From contig NC_092567.1 of assembly GCF_037975245.1 (NCBI RefSeq), forward strand, positions 16,914,376-16,978,375: a stretch of DNA of 64,000 nt. Direction: 5' to 3'. Below, piece after piece: positions 22,861 to 35,400 of this stretch (positions are counted from its first letter, which is position 1; each line of letters starts with the position of its first letter). Source of the DNA: Apostichopus japonicus (taxonomy: Eukaryota; Echinodermata; Holothuroidea; Aspidochirotida; Stichopodidae). Both the position numbers and the translations under genes were made by a program. The notes under the pieces were generated by a model. It had not been told where the DNA came from. It worked only from the letters and a program-made list of their open reading frames with translations, and did not search any database.

Positions 22861-23134
22861 CAAAGTGGCTATTCTTACGACTGTTCGTAAGAATAATTTC
22901 CGATTACGCATGCGCAGTTGCTATTTTTATGACAGGAGTACTATTTTTAACGACCAGGGGTAACAATAATTTCCGGTTAGTGTTAGGGTTAGGATTGGGG
23001 TTTAGGGTTAAAGTTAGGGTTACCCCTACTACATGCGCAGTTGCTTTATTTAATTTACTGCGCTTGAATTCGCCTTTGTTGTAAGAATAGTTTATAAATA
23101 ATTGTTACGACTAGTCGTAAGAATAGCCACGGCC
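22861..23134. mobile_element. MITE with self-palindromic ends and telomere-like filler
   Basis: Inverted ends GTGGCTATTCTTACGACT (from 22,865) and its complement ending GCCAC at 23,130 are each nearly palindromic themselves (ATTCTTACGAC...GTCGTAAGAAT). The 9-mer TTTATTTTA flanks the element at 22,852-22,860 and 23,135-23,143, four bases outside the matching ends on both sides. A 9-bp duplication would suit a Mutator- or foldback-type element. The interior carries two ATGCGCAGTTGCT words and degenerate TTAGGG repeats (22,978-23,027). Confidence 0.65.
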
Positions 23135-23144
23135 TTTATTTTAA

Positions 23145-25180
23145 CCAGTACACATAGTAGACCAACAAACTAATTTCGTTACTCCCCAAGGTTACTATAG
23201 AGCATGGCAGTTTCTAACTGGCATGTCCTGACCCACCCACAACTTATATAATTGCTGTTGGTTTACAATAACATTAATGAGTATGGCTGAACTTGTAAAT
23301 TTCTATACGTATATGTGATCGTCAAGGATCGGGAACTAAAAGAATTGATAACGTTTAGCATGGTGTTGTCATAAAGTCGGCATAGGCCTATGGCATATGT
23401 CAGTGCTGTCGCAATCTGATTTAATGCTTTTTACACCAATAGTTTATCAATATCATACTCGTTTAACATCTATTATCAAAAATATTGCTCATTACGCAGT
23501 TATCATGTTGGGGCGCAATTATCACAATTTGTGTACTGCATTAAAGGAGGGAACGTGGGGAGGGCGGTTCTCATGTCGTACAGGGTAGGGGTCAAAAGGT
23601 TAGGCCTAAATTGTGTCCCCTCGCTGTTGAGAAGTTTTGGCTTGAAAATTGGGGATGGGGGGGGGGGGCTAAAGCCCACCAGAAGGGATACGTATACAGT
23701 AGTTAAGCCTCGTATGGCCATGAATTATCGTAAAGCCAGGAAATATGAGTTGGAGGATCATCAACGACCTTTGATATGTGGAGCGCCATTGGTTTGTCCC
23801 AGTCATGTAACAGACGAAGATTTTGTATACATGATGGTGGCAATGATATATGTGCAGTGTAGTGGTTTGCAAGAAGGGGCCGCATGTCCCGGCCCTCTAT
23901 ATGCGCGGCCTGGTAATTGACGGGCCTGCAGTAATTTTCTTCGAAGCCATCACTTACATTAATTTAGTTTATTTTTCGATTCTCTCCCTGGCACGCATTT
24001 GCTTGTTATAGCATACATGTTAAAAGAGGAGCATTGGGATATAAATTTGAACTTGAGGGTGGCATACACCTATTAGAGTCTATATCCATCCGCCCGATTG
24101 TTCTCCTGCAGGAAATGTGCCAAAATCCATTAAGAAACCATCTTTTCTGATATGGTATCAATCAGGATCTGGTTTGTTGGTGACTTTCATGTTGAAGAGC
24201 ATGAATGGAAGTACACGTGGTGCCAGGGACGTAGCCAGGGGGGGGGGGGCAGTGTCGATTTTTTTTTTAAACTGTCGTTTTTTTAGCATGGTATTTTGTC
24301 AGTGTTCTTTTGATCTTGAATACTCGTCAGCTCCGTTAACTCGATTGTAATCGTAGTAACATTCACGCCTACTGATTCAACTACTTACTTAGTTTGGCAG
24401 ATGCAAGTTGCTAAATTTAGCTTATAGCCAGTTACAAGCCTACAGTTGGCCACTGCATAATAAAATACATATTGCCTACCTAACTATGCACTCTATGGAA
24501 TGTCACGAACTGTATGCACAACAACGTCGACAACGTTCGTTCAATGAGTCGTCCTAAGTTGTTGCACGAACAGCATGTTATGAAGCTAAGCTAGCAATCG
24601 TACGTGACTAGTACGCACTTCCTATAAATAATTATTACACTGCGATAACGATATGTGTTTTTAGGCCACTGCATATCTGGCTGTATTACAAAATATGAAA
24701 GTTTATATTGTCCTTCAGTTAAGTTTGTCAAATGTATTAAAGTCCAGACATTGGACAATAAACAAGAATCATCCTACTGGAAAACTTGTAAAAGAGCACT
24801 ATGTTTGTCTTTCTGATATATTATGTAAAAGAACATGTAAAAGAATTCAACAGGAAACAAAATCTGCTGATAATGATATCATATGATCAGGGCGTAACCA
24901 GTATGTAGCACGATAGTTTCATTCAACACTCTACCCGCCGAAAAAGACTATAGGATCCGATCTTGTCAGTTTTTTAACCTGCAGTTAAGAACCCGTTTAC
25001 GCAGATAATATTTCAGTTGAGAAAACACTTGAGAAATTTGCATCAGATGGCAATCGTCGGATAGCTCTCGCCTTCTCTTATTAGGCTAACTTAAACATTT
25101 ACTAGATATACAGTTGTATGAAAGACATTTCTGGACTATCTTTGTATCTACAAGTATCAGAAGTTGCAAAGTAAGACTGC
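23145..25180. other. Intergenic DNA with isolated transposon ends
   Basis: G tracts lie at 23,655-23,667 and 24,240-24,249. The second follows CAGGGACGTAGCCAGG, a hAT-like terminus whose partner end was not found. The 129-codon frame at 23,531-23,920 spans the G tract and lacks recognisable domains. No gene is supported. Confidence 0.4.
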
Positions 25181-25189
25181 TAAGACGGG

Positions 25190-25370
25190 GGGAGGGGGGG
25201 GGGGGGCGTTGATGGAGTGATGTACGTGTGTACGCAAATAAGATAATACAATAAGATTTATAAAGGGTACTAAATATCAGGCTGCCTCAGTCCAATCGAA
25301 TTTCTTCAAAGTGCCCTTTGACGTCGGTGCCCCCCCCCCCCCCAGATTAAAAGTGCTTCCGCCGCCCTTG
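25190..25370 (+). repeat. Family C repeat, uninterrupted copy
   Basis: A G tract, GGCGTTGATGGAGTGATG, CAATAAGATTTATAAAGG, a C tract, then GCTTCCGCCGCCCTTG. It matches the two halves that flank the hAT at 6,732-8,115 and so supplies the empty site. Confidence 0.75.
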
Positions 25371-25454
25371 TGTACCTTGCTTATTTTAATACATTATGTA
25401 TTATTGAATTACGTACTATTTTAACTCGTTTGTTTTTTCGGTTTAAAAGTGATA

Positions 25455-25662
25455 TTGAATGAGGTGTCTCAAGTTAGCAAGAGGCCAGGGAACCAGAATG
25501 AACATTCGGGAAGGGCCGTTTCCGGCCATCTGGGTTTTTTTTTTCTTGTACGCTCCGCGCCAACCGATGGTGGCGCTCCGCTCAGATAGTCGTGCCTACA
25601 ACTTTGAGAATCCATATCAATCGCAAAAATTGCCCCCTCCCCCTTTCAAATTCCTGGCTGCG
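25455..25662 (+). mobile_element. hAT-type MITE family A, partial copy
   Basis: It has the same arm as at 6.2 kb (GTGTCTCAAGTTAGCAAGAG, GGGCCGTTTCCGGCCATC) and the core CGCGCCAACCGATGGTGGCG. It ends near CCTGGCTGCG. The left terminus is missing. Confidence 0.6.
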
Positions 25663-26421
25663 TGGTGCAAAAAATTAGATCAATTGAGACAATTTTAGGC
25701 CTCCCAGGAGCAGCGTACGAAAATTGTTTACTAGGCCTACTGAGTGAAGAGGTTTGTTGACAAGTGACGAAAACTTCGGGCTCTGATAGCAAAAACACTT
25801 CACGGTCATGAATGGGAAATTGATGGTGACATCAGAGGCCAACTTGTCAGCTATCCAGTGATGGGTAGCGTTTAACTAGTGAGAACTTCTATCTAGACTT
25901 AGAGACCACATTTCTTTTGTGATTTAGTGTGTAAGTCAATGGAGCTTTTACTGGACTTATATGCTACCTGAACTCGATAAAAGTGTCATGTGTTGTTGTG
26001 CCACCACAATCACATGACCAAGCATATGACTTCCTCTTGCAATTCGCTTGACCACTGCAACTAAAATGGCTATAACATAAAATAAATTTCTATTCTTACA
26101 ATCGCAAATCCTTAGTTTGAGGTGAACCTTATTAGAACAAAATTGTTTATGGAATTGCGCAGTAAATGCAATTGAAAACATATTTTTATCAAAGACAGAT
26201 TTAATTTATATTGGTTTGCTTTCTAGCAAACCAGGACAGTACGAAACTAGTCATCCATACGTAAAAGCACAGCTGAAATCGTTGTTTGGTTTGAGTGCTT
26301 TTTAATTGTACTTCATCGCTCGAAAGTGAATTACGTGGCCTCTTCTTCCAAAATACTGTCTCACCGAAACAGAAACTACAGTTTTAACATTTGCCACGAC
26401 AACATTGACGAAGTTTCATAC

Positions 26422-26434
26422 AAACATGGCGGAC
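26422..26434 (+). promoter_or_regulatory. YY1-like ATGGCGG element at CNDP2 start codon
   Basis: AAACATGGCGGAC overlaps the initiator codon and fits the YY1-type core often found just downstream of TATA-less starts. No TATA box is obvious upstream. Function is inferred from the motif alone. Confidence 0.35.
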
Positions 26435-29400
26435 GAATTTCTTGGGAAGCTTTTCAAGTTAGTAACGTTGTTTCAAAAGACATTCCCAGATCATAAGCTG
26501 TTGAGAGTATTGTATGATTAACCTTAGTACTAGTTAGCGTAGTGCCAGTGGTACTGGTATTTGGTAGTGGTACTGGTAGGCCTTACCCTGCAGAAGCTCA
26601 AACTGATATTTGCAAAGGCTAGCCTACAGTTACTTTAGCCAAAATCAACTTATTTGTGGTTTGGCTAGCCCATGCTGTGTTAAGTTTGACCTACATTATT
26701 AACCAGTCAGTTCACGTAAAAGCAGAAATAGTTGCCACAGGATATACTAGATGGACATTGAAAATGAAAGAGCTGCATACTGTATTCTAACAGGCTACAG
26801 ACATTTAGTTTGACTAAGTATAGCCTATATTGCATTGGCCTAGAATTTATTAGGTGAGGTGTTGTCACATGACCACATACTGTAAAACTGTCTCATTGTG
26901 AAGTAATTGTACCAATTTAATTATGCTCTATGTTGGTACATAAAGCATGTCTTAAGTGCCAACTAAATGCAGTTTCATAGCACAGTGTCGTTACTGATCA
27001 CGTTATTTCTCACCATCAAGTTTGTCGTAAAATCATGTCATCACAGCATTGTGTCGTCACAATGATTTATGCCATAAATCATTTTGTCAGAGTATGCAGT
27101 CTTGTAGCTTGATAGGCTAATGGACATTGTTATCACACTAGCTTGGCTAAATTACTTTCGGTGTTTTTCAATTAGCTGATTAAGACAGAGATAAAGTCAT
27201 CTCTGCATGATGCGATGAAATTTGTTGGTTTTGATGTGAATTGTCTTTTGCTGCAATTCTAAGAAGTGCTGTCACTACAACCTATAATCCTACCTCATCT
27301 TTTTTCCGAATCTGAATCAATAGAGAAGAATATAAAAATAGGAAAGATGGAAGAAATGGAAATTCATGTGGCTTGATGTCAGTTAAATTTGATGAAGCCT
27401 TCAGACTTGTGTATTAACCAATGGATGATCATCAAGTCTGTTAAATCACATAAATTATGGAATAAGATTTTCTCATATACCTGTTTGCATGGGGAGTTTG
27501 TTGGTGATAATAATAAAGTTCTGTGTTACGGGCCATGTTATTGGTCAGGTTTTACAGGCGATGTTATTGGTCAATGGGAATACCTTCACCAGATGTCCAT
27601 ATGCTCTCAGAGGGGCCCAAGCTTTTGTACAATATATATGTGTTCTTCATTTCCATTGCAGGTATGTAGATGACCATAGTGAGAGTTATATTCAACGTCT
27701 CTCAGATGCAGTTGCCATTCAGAGTGTCTCTTCTTGGCCAGAAAAAAGGTCAGAAGTGGTCAGAATGGTGAAAGTTGTAGCAAAGGTACTTTTTTTATAA
27801 TAGATTGGTTCAGTGACCAATCATTGTACATAACTTGTTCAACTCTTTTAAACATAACAGGCTCTTGCATTCATCATGGGAGCCTCTAAATGGTATTGCC
27901 TCTGCATTTTTGTGGGTCAAAATTGCTGAAAGTACTGCTATTTTCTCTTCCCTCCGTCTTAGTCGTAGCTCGATGACCCAAAGATAGTGTTTTATTCACC
28001 AAACCTACACATCTCTCCTACAGTGTACATATATTGGTTTTCTATTCACCAATCCTACATATGCATCTTTTCTACAGTGTACATTTTGGTGTTCTATTTA
28101 CCAAACCTACACATCTCTCCTATAGTGTACATATTGGTGTTCTATTCACCAAACCTACACATCTCTTCTACAGTGTACTGTACATATTAGTGTTCTATTC
28201 ACCAAACCTACACATCTCTCCTACAGTGTACATATTAGTGTTCTATTCACCAAACCTACACAATGCTCCTACTGTGTACATAGTGGTCATGCTATATTAC
28301 TTTGCTACAGCTTTTTTGTGACAACCAGATTTTCTGTTCGACGACCAAAAAGAAAGACCTGGTTGTCTGAGGGACGACAAGAAAAATATCCTTAATAAAA
28401 TTGCCCTTTTCAGTATAACAATAACTACTGTAAACTGTAGGCCTACACTGCACTGTGTGATGTTGCACTAATAATCATGTGGCTAAATAAATAAAGCAAC
28501 GATGTATTCAAAATGTCAATAGTTTCAGTTTCAAAGGCCTGCACTGCAACAATACGCAGGTACTTCAGGAAGTGTCAACTTACAGTATCGGTAACTGTAT
28601 GATACAAAATGTAAAAAATAATGTTCTTCCTGAAAAAATACTGAGTCGTTCACAGGGAAATATTTTTTTCTGGCATCCAATTTCAAAATACAGTACAGCA
28701 AAATTGCTATTCAAGTGCAAGGGAGAAGCAGAGCTTTTCTCTACTGTTTTTGTAACCATTTCATTTTATAAGGGAAAAAAAGTTATGGAAAACTACTACC
28801 TGTATGCACAAAAATTTAAATACTTAATTATTGTTTTTACCTGAATTCCCATATTCTCTTTTCATTACCACTGCAAATGCTTTTCTATCATAAAGAATTC
28901 ATTTTTGGGTTTTCAGGATTTGGAAGAAGCTGGAGCCGAAATTGAGCTAGCGCCCGTTGGCAAACAGACTCTTCCCGATGGTTCGCAAATAGATCTACCT
29001 CCGGTTATCTTAGGTCACCTTGGATCCGATCCTAACAAGAAGACAGTCTGTATTTACGGCCATCTGGATGTGCAACCAGCCAAGCTGGTGAGGGAAAGTA
29101 ATATTTTAATAGTTAAAGTGTCATCCGACCATTCTAGTTGGGAGGGGCAAAGTTATATGTATTCTGTTGTCACTTTCTACGAAGTGAACAGAAACTAATT
29201 GGTTATATTTGGAACTTTTGGCACAGCATGCTTGAGCTCCATGCCTATACAGTCCTCTCCCCTCACCCCAATCACATCTCCCCCCCCTCCCACTCTTTTC
29301 ACCCCATTTTCACCAGTTTATCCATGTCTAGTTCTTTATAGCTTTCACTTCTCCTAATTGAGAAACATTTTATTGTAGGCAGGCTAAAACACTAGTTACT

Positions 29401-32400
29401 CATTGAGCTTCTGTTTACCTTCAAATAATTCTGTTTCTTGGAAGTCAGTTATTCTTTTCTAAACTTGTATTTTTTTTGAAGGATTTTCAGTTTCTCTGTA
29501 TATAGAGCATAAGTCTGTAGGTGTTAACAACAATCACAATATTTGTTTACAGTGTAGATCTCTGCTTTTTCAAACACGTAGAGCAATGGTTATTAAATTA
29601 AATGTATAACTATCTATGTAATTTGTGATATCTGAGTTCAACCTAGTACCATCGCAGCTTTGAGAGTTAATTTAGCATTCAAATATTTGTGTAGCAGCTT
29701 TGAAGACTAACATTACATCTCATTATGAAACTTAATAGGTCCTGTGTACATACATCTTTGCACTTTTAGTACAGCAACTACTAGCCCATTCTGAGATTGC
29801 GATACAGATTAAATTATTACCTAAGAAATATATATGGCTGTACTAGATAACAGTAAGAAATTTTTTGCAATCAATACAGTGTTGTTTTGAGTTGTAACTT
29901 TAGTTGTCAGTCCTTTTCCACTGAGGGAAGATGAGAATAGATTTGTGACAGTGTTTCCCATTAATGATTAAGATGCAGTGATAAGGTGTACAAAAATTGG
30001 AACTTCTATTTTACTTTAGAAGGTAGTTTCAGTATTTTACTTTAAATGGTAGTTTCAGTAAAACATACCTAAGTCTTGATTACCACCATGTGACTTGTTA
30101 GCTTTATGAAATAACTCATTGATTCTTTAATTTGTTTGGCTGGAATAATCCAGAATATTAAAAGAAGTGTCACACTATAAAAGTTGTGCACATACTTTTT
30201 TTCCCTCTCATTTTTAACCCATTTGTTTAGTAGCCAGTCTGAAGTAAGTGTTATTGCTGGTACAGATTGAGAGTAATGGACAAGCACCTTCTGCAGTTGC
30301 CAGAAGATAATGCACAATTGGAGGAGGGAATGGGGTGAGGACAGGAGCGGGTAGATTTAGGATGGGAGGGGATAGGGGTGAGGATGGGAGGGGATAGGGG
30401 TGAGGATGGGAGGGGGTAGGGGTGAGGATGGGAGGGGGTAGGCGTGAGGATGGGAGGGGGTAGGGGTGAGGATGGGAGGGGGTAGAGGTGAGGAGGGGAG
30501 GGAGTAGGGGTGAGGATGGGAGGGGTAAGGGTGGGGTTGCAATGATTATTCATGAGTTGCCTCCAGTCAGCTGTTTAGGATAACCTGCAATTTGTTATCA
30601 TGACTATTTTTTGTTTCTCAGTCGGATGGTTGGGATACTGAACCATTTGTTTTGACCGAAAAAGATGGCAAGCTCTACGGCAGAGGCTCGACCGATGACA
30701 AAGGCCCCGTTCTTGCCTGGCTGAATGTCATTGAGGCTTACCAAGCCCTCGGAAGAGAAATCCCAATAAACATCAAGGTTATTATTTTATTTTATTTTAA
30801 TTTAATTAAAGAGGATACAAACCCAACCATCATCCGTGGCTTATATATGACCCGAGTCTTTGTGCAGAAAGATCCCTCCCCCTACTGTACAGTGCCCCCC
30901 CCCCCCCCCTTGATAAAAACAGCTGACAAGAATCTTGTTCCATTTGGAAGATGTCCAAGTTCAAGGAAGTGTCTGGGAGCTGTCATTTTTGTAAAGCTGT
31001 GATGTCGTAGTGGCAACAAGATCTGAAACTGCTTGTTTTTCTTCAACTTTTTGCCAAGGAAGAATGTTAATAGTGCTGACACTGAAACCAATATCATCAT
31101 TAGGTTGTGTTCAGAGGTTCAATATTTTTGATTTTGCATTTTGCAAACCCTTCTCTATTAAAGGAAATAAACATTGTGAAAAAGGTAGGTAAGCAAACAA
31201 TTGAAGCGTGTGTTTGATGGCTGGTTGATGTCTCATATAACAGGCGTGATCAAATCTTCGGTCTTGTGTGTGACGAGATGTTAAATCTGTGATATCACAC
31301 GAAAAAAAGAAGCTTTTTTGGGGGGTCATGACAGTTATCTCTGTCACAAAGACCAGTAAAGATGGTAGGATTTGTTTCTCCTCTAATTACATTGTTAAAT
31401 GTGTCATATATTTATTATTTTATCTCAAAGTCCTACAGCACAGAGAAGCAAGTTTTATATGTGTTACTTCAGGGTCAATTTTTTGTAAGGTTTTTACATT
31501 GGAGTGTCCCAACAGCAACTGTCGTTGTCTGAGAAATGTAGCCAAATAACAATGACCAACGCAGTATGTACACAGTAATGGGCATGTGTGGGTTGTTGAA
31601 ATAGAATATCAGCTGTACGGGTGATACCAATTTATCAGTTTATACCTGTTTGGGAGTATTTAGTGACCATGCACTCTGAATTGAACGTAAACAACTATAG
31701 AAGCCATCTGCCGGACAACCTCCAAAGCTGATTTGGGGTTGTCCAAATAGAAATTGGTCATCTCGGACTAATGTGCCACCTTTAAAAGGTCTTTCTTGAT
31801 CTTCCATGGTGTCCACAAGATCTTCAAATTAGGATGAAAGAAACTCTAAAAGTAGAGGTAGATCCTGCCAAAGAGCGACCTTCTATCTGGGCGGGTGGGG
31901 GGGGAGAGGGAAAAACAGTAAAAAAAGACAGTATTTGATAGAATTATTTTGTTTTGTTTGTGATCATCACATTCAGCCAAAGTTTTCCAAATAATTCACT
32001 GATGACTAATGAATTTGTATCTTTTCTAAGATAAACTGTACTGTAAATATGACATGGTTACTCAATAATATAACAGACTGTTGTATTGTGCTAAACTTTC
32101 ACAGTTCTGCTTTGAAGGGATGGAGGAATCTGGATCTGAAGGACTCGATGAACTGATCGAGGCCCGTAAAGACACATTTTTCAAAGTGAGTACAAAATAT
32201 TTGATGTCTTTTTCGATTGATGGTTGACTTTGAAAATTCAGGGGTTGAGAGAAGTTGTGGAGGGGGGAATGAAGTACTGTACAGGAACAATGAAATTTAA
32301 ACCATTGTTGTCTATTGTTCTCTGTTCTCCTCAGGATGTCGACTATGTTTGCATTTCGGACAACTATTGGTTGGGAACCAAGAAGCCCTGCATTACATAC

Positions 32401-35400
32401 GGACTTCGGTAAGACAATTTGCATCTACCAAATTATTTTTGCTCAACTGTGTTTTAGAATGTAGGCTATACCCGAGTACATACTGTATGCCGCAGCTGTT
32501 GTAACAGAATAAAACTACTTTGTACGAGCCGATATCAAATAGCAGGGAAAGACGAAATGGATTCAATTATGCGAATTTGTTTAGGTGTTCTCAGAAATTG
32601 AAGAACCTCGCAAAATGAAGGAATGTCTAAATCAAGGTGGTCGTGGTCAAGATAATTGGGCAATTTGTCTGCAATTTGGTCAGCTATCTGATAAGAGCAG
32701 CGACATTTAGTTCATGTCCTGCGATAATCTAAAACTATGATAACTTACTGATCGTTAACAGGATCAGTTAAAGTTGTTTAAAACAAGAACAATACAGATA
32801 AAAATTGGAAAGGACAAAAATTCATGTGAAAACTTTGGGAGTGTATTTTCAGAATACACATAGTTAGATTTTGTTGGTAGGTCTATGGAGTCAGCCCAAT
32901 TTCATTGATAGAGATCTATTCAGATTAGCAAGACCAGTGCACAAAAGATCGAAAATTAGAACTGCACTTTATTGTACCAGACCTGCGAAAAGCAAATAAT
33001 ATTTCCTCCATTTTTTCTAACAATTTGAAACTTTTGTAGTAAGGTTATTGGAAGGTTATGATAACCAAAGTAAATCCCTTATATATCCCGTACACATGGT
33101 GACCTAGTCTGACCTTTTATGATACCACCGAATGATAACTTTCCGTAATTCAGATGGCAGTCACAAGAGAGATACAAGATAAAAAAAAGAAGTATATAAG
33201 ATTACAGATAGAAGTTACATCTGAGCAACTGACTCTCATCAAACAAAATTATCACAGTTTTTTTTTGGTTTTATTGGCAGTGCCCAAAAATAATTCAGCA
33301 TGTTGCCCAAATTTTCACAAAATTATCTTGTTGGGGAGCTGCAGTCCCCCTCGACCCCCCATTAACGTTTTTGGGAAACATTTCATACTGTAGTTTTGAT
33401 TTTGATATTTATTCTTTTTATCTTTCCATCTGCAGAGGAATCTGTTACTTCTTTTTAGAAGTGACATGTGCTGAAAAAGATCTCCATTCTGGTGTGCATG
33501 GTGGTTCTGTGTAAGTAAAGAAAATATTCAGAAATGTTTAGTAAGAACTTAAGTTGCAACACCTGAATTGCAACAATTTACTTGGGTGCTTCATTTGTGA
33601 TATGTTACAAGTTCAATCATAGAGCCATGGCCCGTCATAGAGAAGGCAATGTTTAGTCCTTAAAAAGTCCTTAAAAGTGTGACTCCACACTGAGCAGAAT
33701 ATGTTAAGTTGAAGTATCGGACAGCCGCTTGCACGGCTCTACAAATAAAGTTCTTTTTTTATCGTCTTTTTCAAACATCGAGGGTCTTGTACCTCGACCA
33801 ATTATAACGAGCATGTTTTGTGTCTTACCTTAAAATTTCATTTGTTGACATAAATTTTCTCTTACAAGATATGAAGCCATGACAGACCTTGTCAACCTTC
33901 TCGGTGTCCTGGTAGATGTCAAAGGTCATATTCAAGTGCCTGGGATCTACGACACAGTCGCAAAGTTGACGGAAGAGGAAGAAAACCTGTATCAGAGTAT
34001 CGACTTTGATATGGCAAGTAATTTGAAATGTTTTCAATAAGGATAAGAGTTGAGGTGAAGCAAAAGTGGGATGGGTGGAGGGGAGGGGGATGCCAGGTCT
34101 TTTAATTGTTCTTCCCTCAAGTTTCCCACAAGCAGGTCTTCATCAACAAAACAAAACAAAATGAACGTTAAATGAACCAGAATATAATACTTTTGAATCT
34201 GAAGTGTCTGAATAATGTCAGTGCTCATTCAGATTAAACAAGGTTGGAGTAAATGAATGATGTTTGATTATGGCAATCTTAGACCCCAACGAATAGATAG
34301 TTATAGCCTGAACCAACTACCAAAACATAGAATTGGACATTCGGAAAGATGTAACAAGTACCATATCTCAGGAGCGGACATACTTATAATAATAATAATA
34401 ATAATTTATTCTTATATAGCACTTTACATCAAAAGAATGATCTCAAAGCAGCTTCACAGAAACGCATAAAATAATACAACTTAAAAAATATTACAGCTTA
34501 AAAACAATACAATCTAAAAATATTGCATCCTGAGAATTACAGAAATAAATAACTTAACTATAATTATTAAAAAACAATAAAATTCAGAAATTAAAGACAA
34601 AAGCAATAAAATATGACAGCATACAATAAAACTAAAATACTAAACTATTACAGCCGAAAAAATTAACAACAATCAGTCTATCAAAACATACAAAGACAAC
34701 AGGAAAGAAATGTCGATTTGGGATGGCCATAGGGCCTGAACAAGCTATGGAGGGATAGGATTAGATATTAGAAGGCTGTAGTTCCCTGTAGTATCCCACA
34801 TTAATTGGATATAGGGCCAAAGGACAGGATATTTGAGGGCCATAGGATTGGACATTAGAGGCCATAGGGCTGGGCATTACAGGACCATGGGGCTAGACAT
34901 TTGAGCTGCTTTAGATCTAGCCAGTTGATGGCCATAGGGCTTGATTGTAGATGGTTGTAGGGTTGGACATTATACGGCCATAGGACTGGAAGTCATAGGT
35001 CTAGATGTAACTGGATGATAAAAAGGCCATATGACTAATTTTTAGGAACTGGACATTTAGTGGACCCTGTCAACGACAAAAGCATGCAACAAGGCACTAG
35101 ATGGATGTGCCAAATACCATACCCTAGAACTGTACTTTAGAAGGCTAAAAAACAACTTCAGTGATTATAGCTTCACACACAAAAAGTACTTAATGTTTTT
35201 AACTGATCGTGGTAGATGTTCATTTAATTTCCAGGCTGAATACCAAGCAGATTTGGGGTGTTCTAAACTTCGTCATGATTCTAAGGAGAAACTTCTACAG
35301 CACAGATGGCGCAATCCTTCTTTGTCCATTCATGGTAAGGTTTGCAGTTGTTCTTTCTTGGTAGAGGGAATTTGATGCCGTATTAGGTTCTATTTCTGGA

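Noticed and set aside
22978-23027. Internal telomere
   Set aside because: TTAGGG units are few and degenerate and lie inside a small inverted-repeat element.
23531-23920. 129-codon frame
   Set aside because: It depends on reading through a G tract of uncertain length, and nothing in it is recognisable.
28034-28321. 95-codon frame and CRISPR-like spaced direct repeats
   Set aside because: The units are a contiguous eukaryotic minisatellite in an intron with no unique spacers. The frame exists only because the unit lacks stops.
30251-30553. 100-codon Pro-rich minus-strand frame
   Set aside because: It is translated from the purine-rich minisatellite and lacks any start or splice context.
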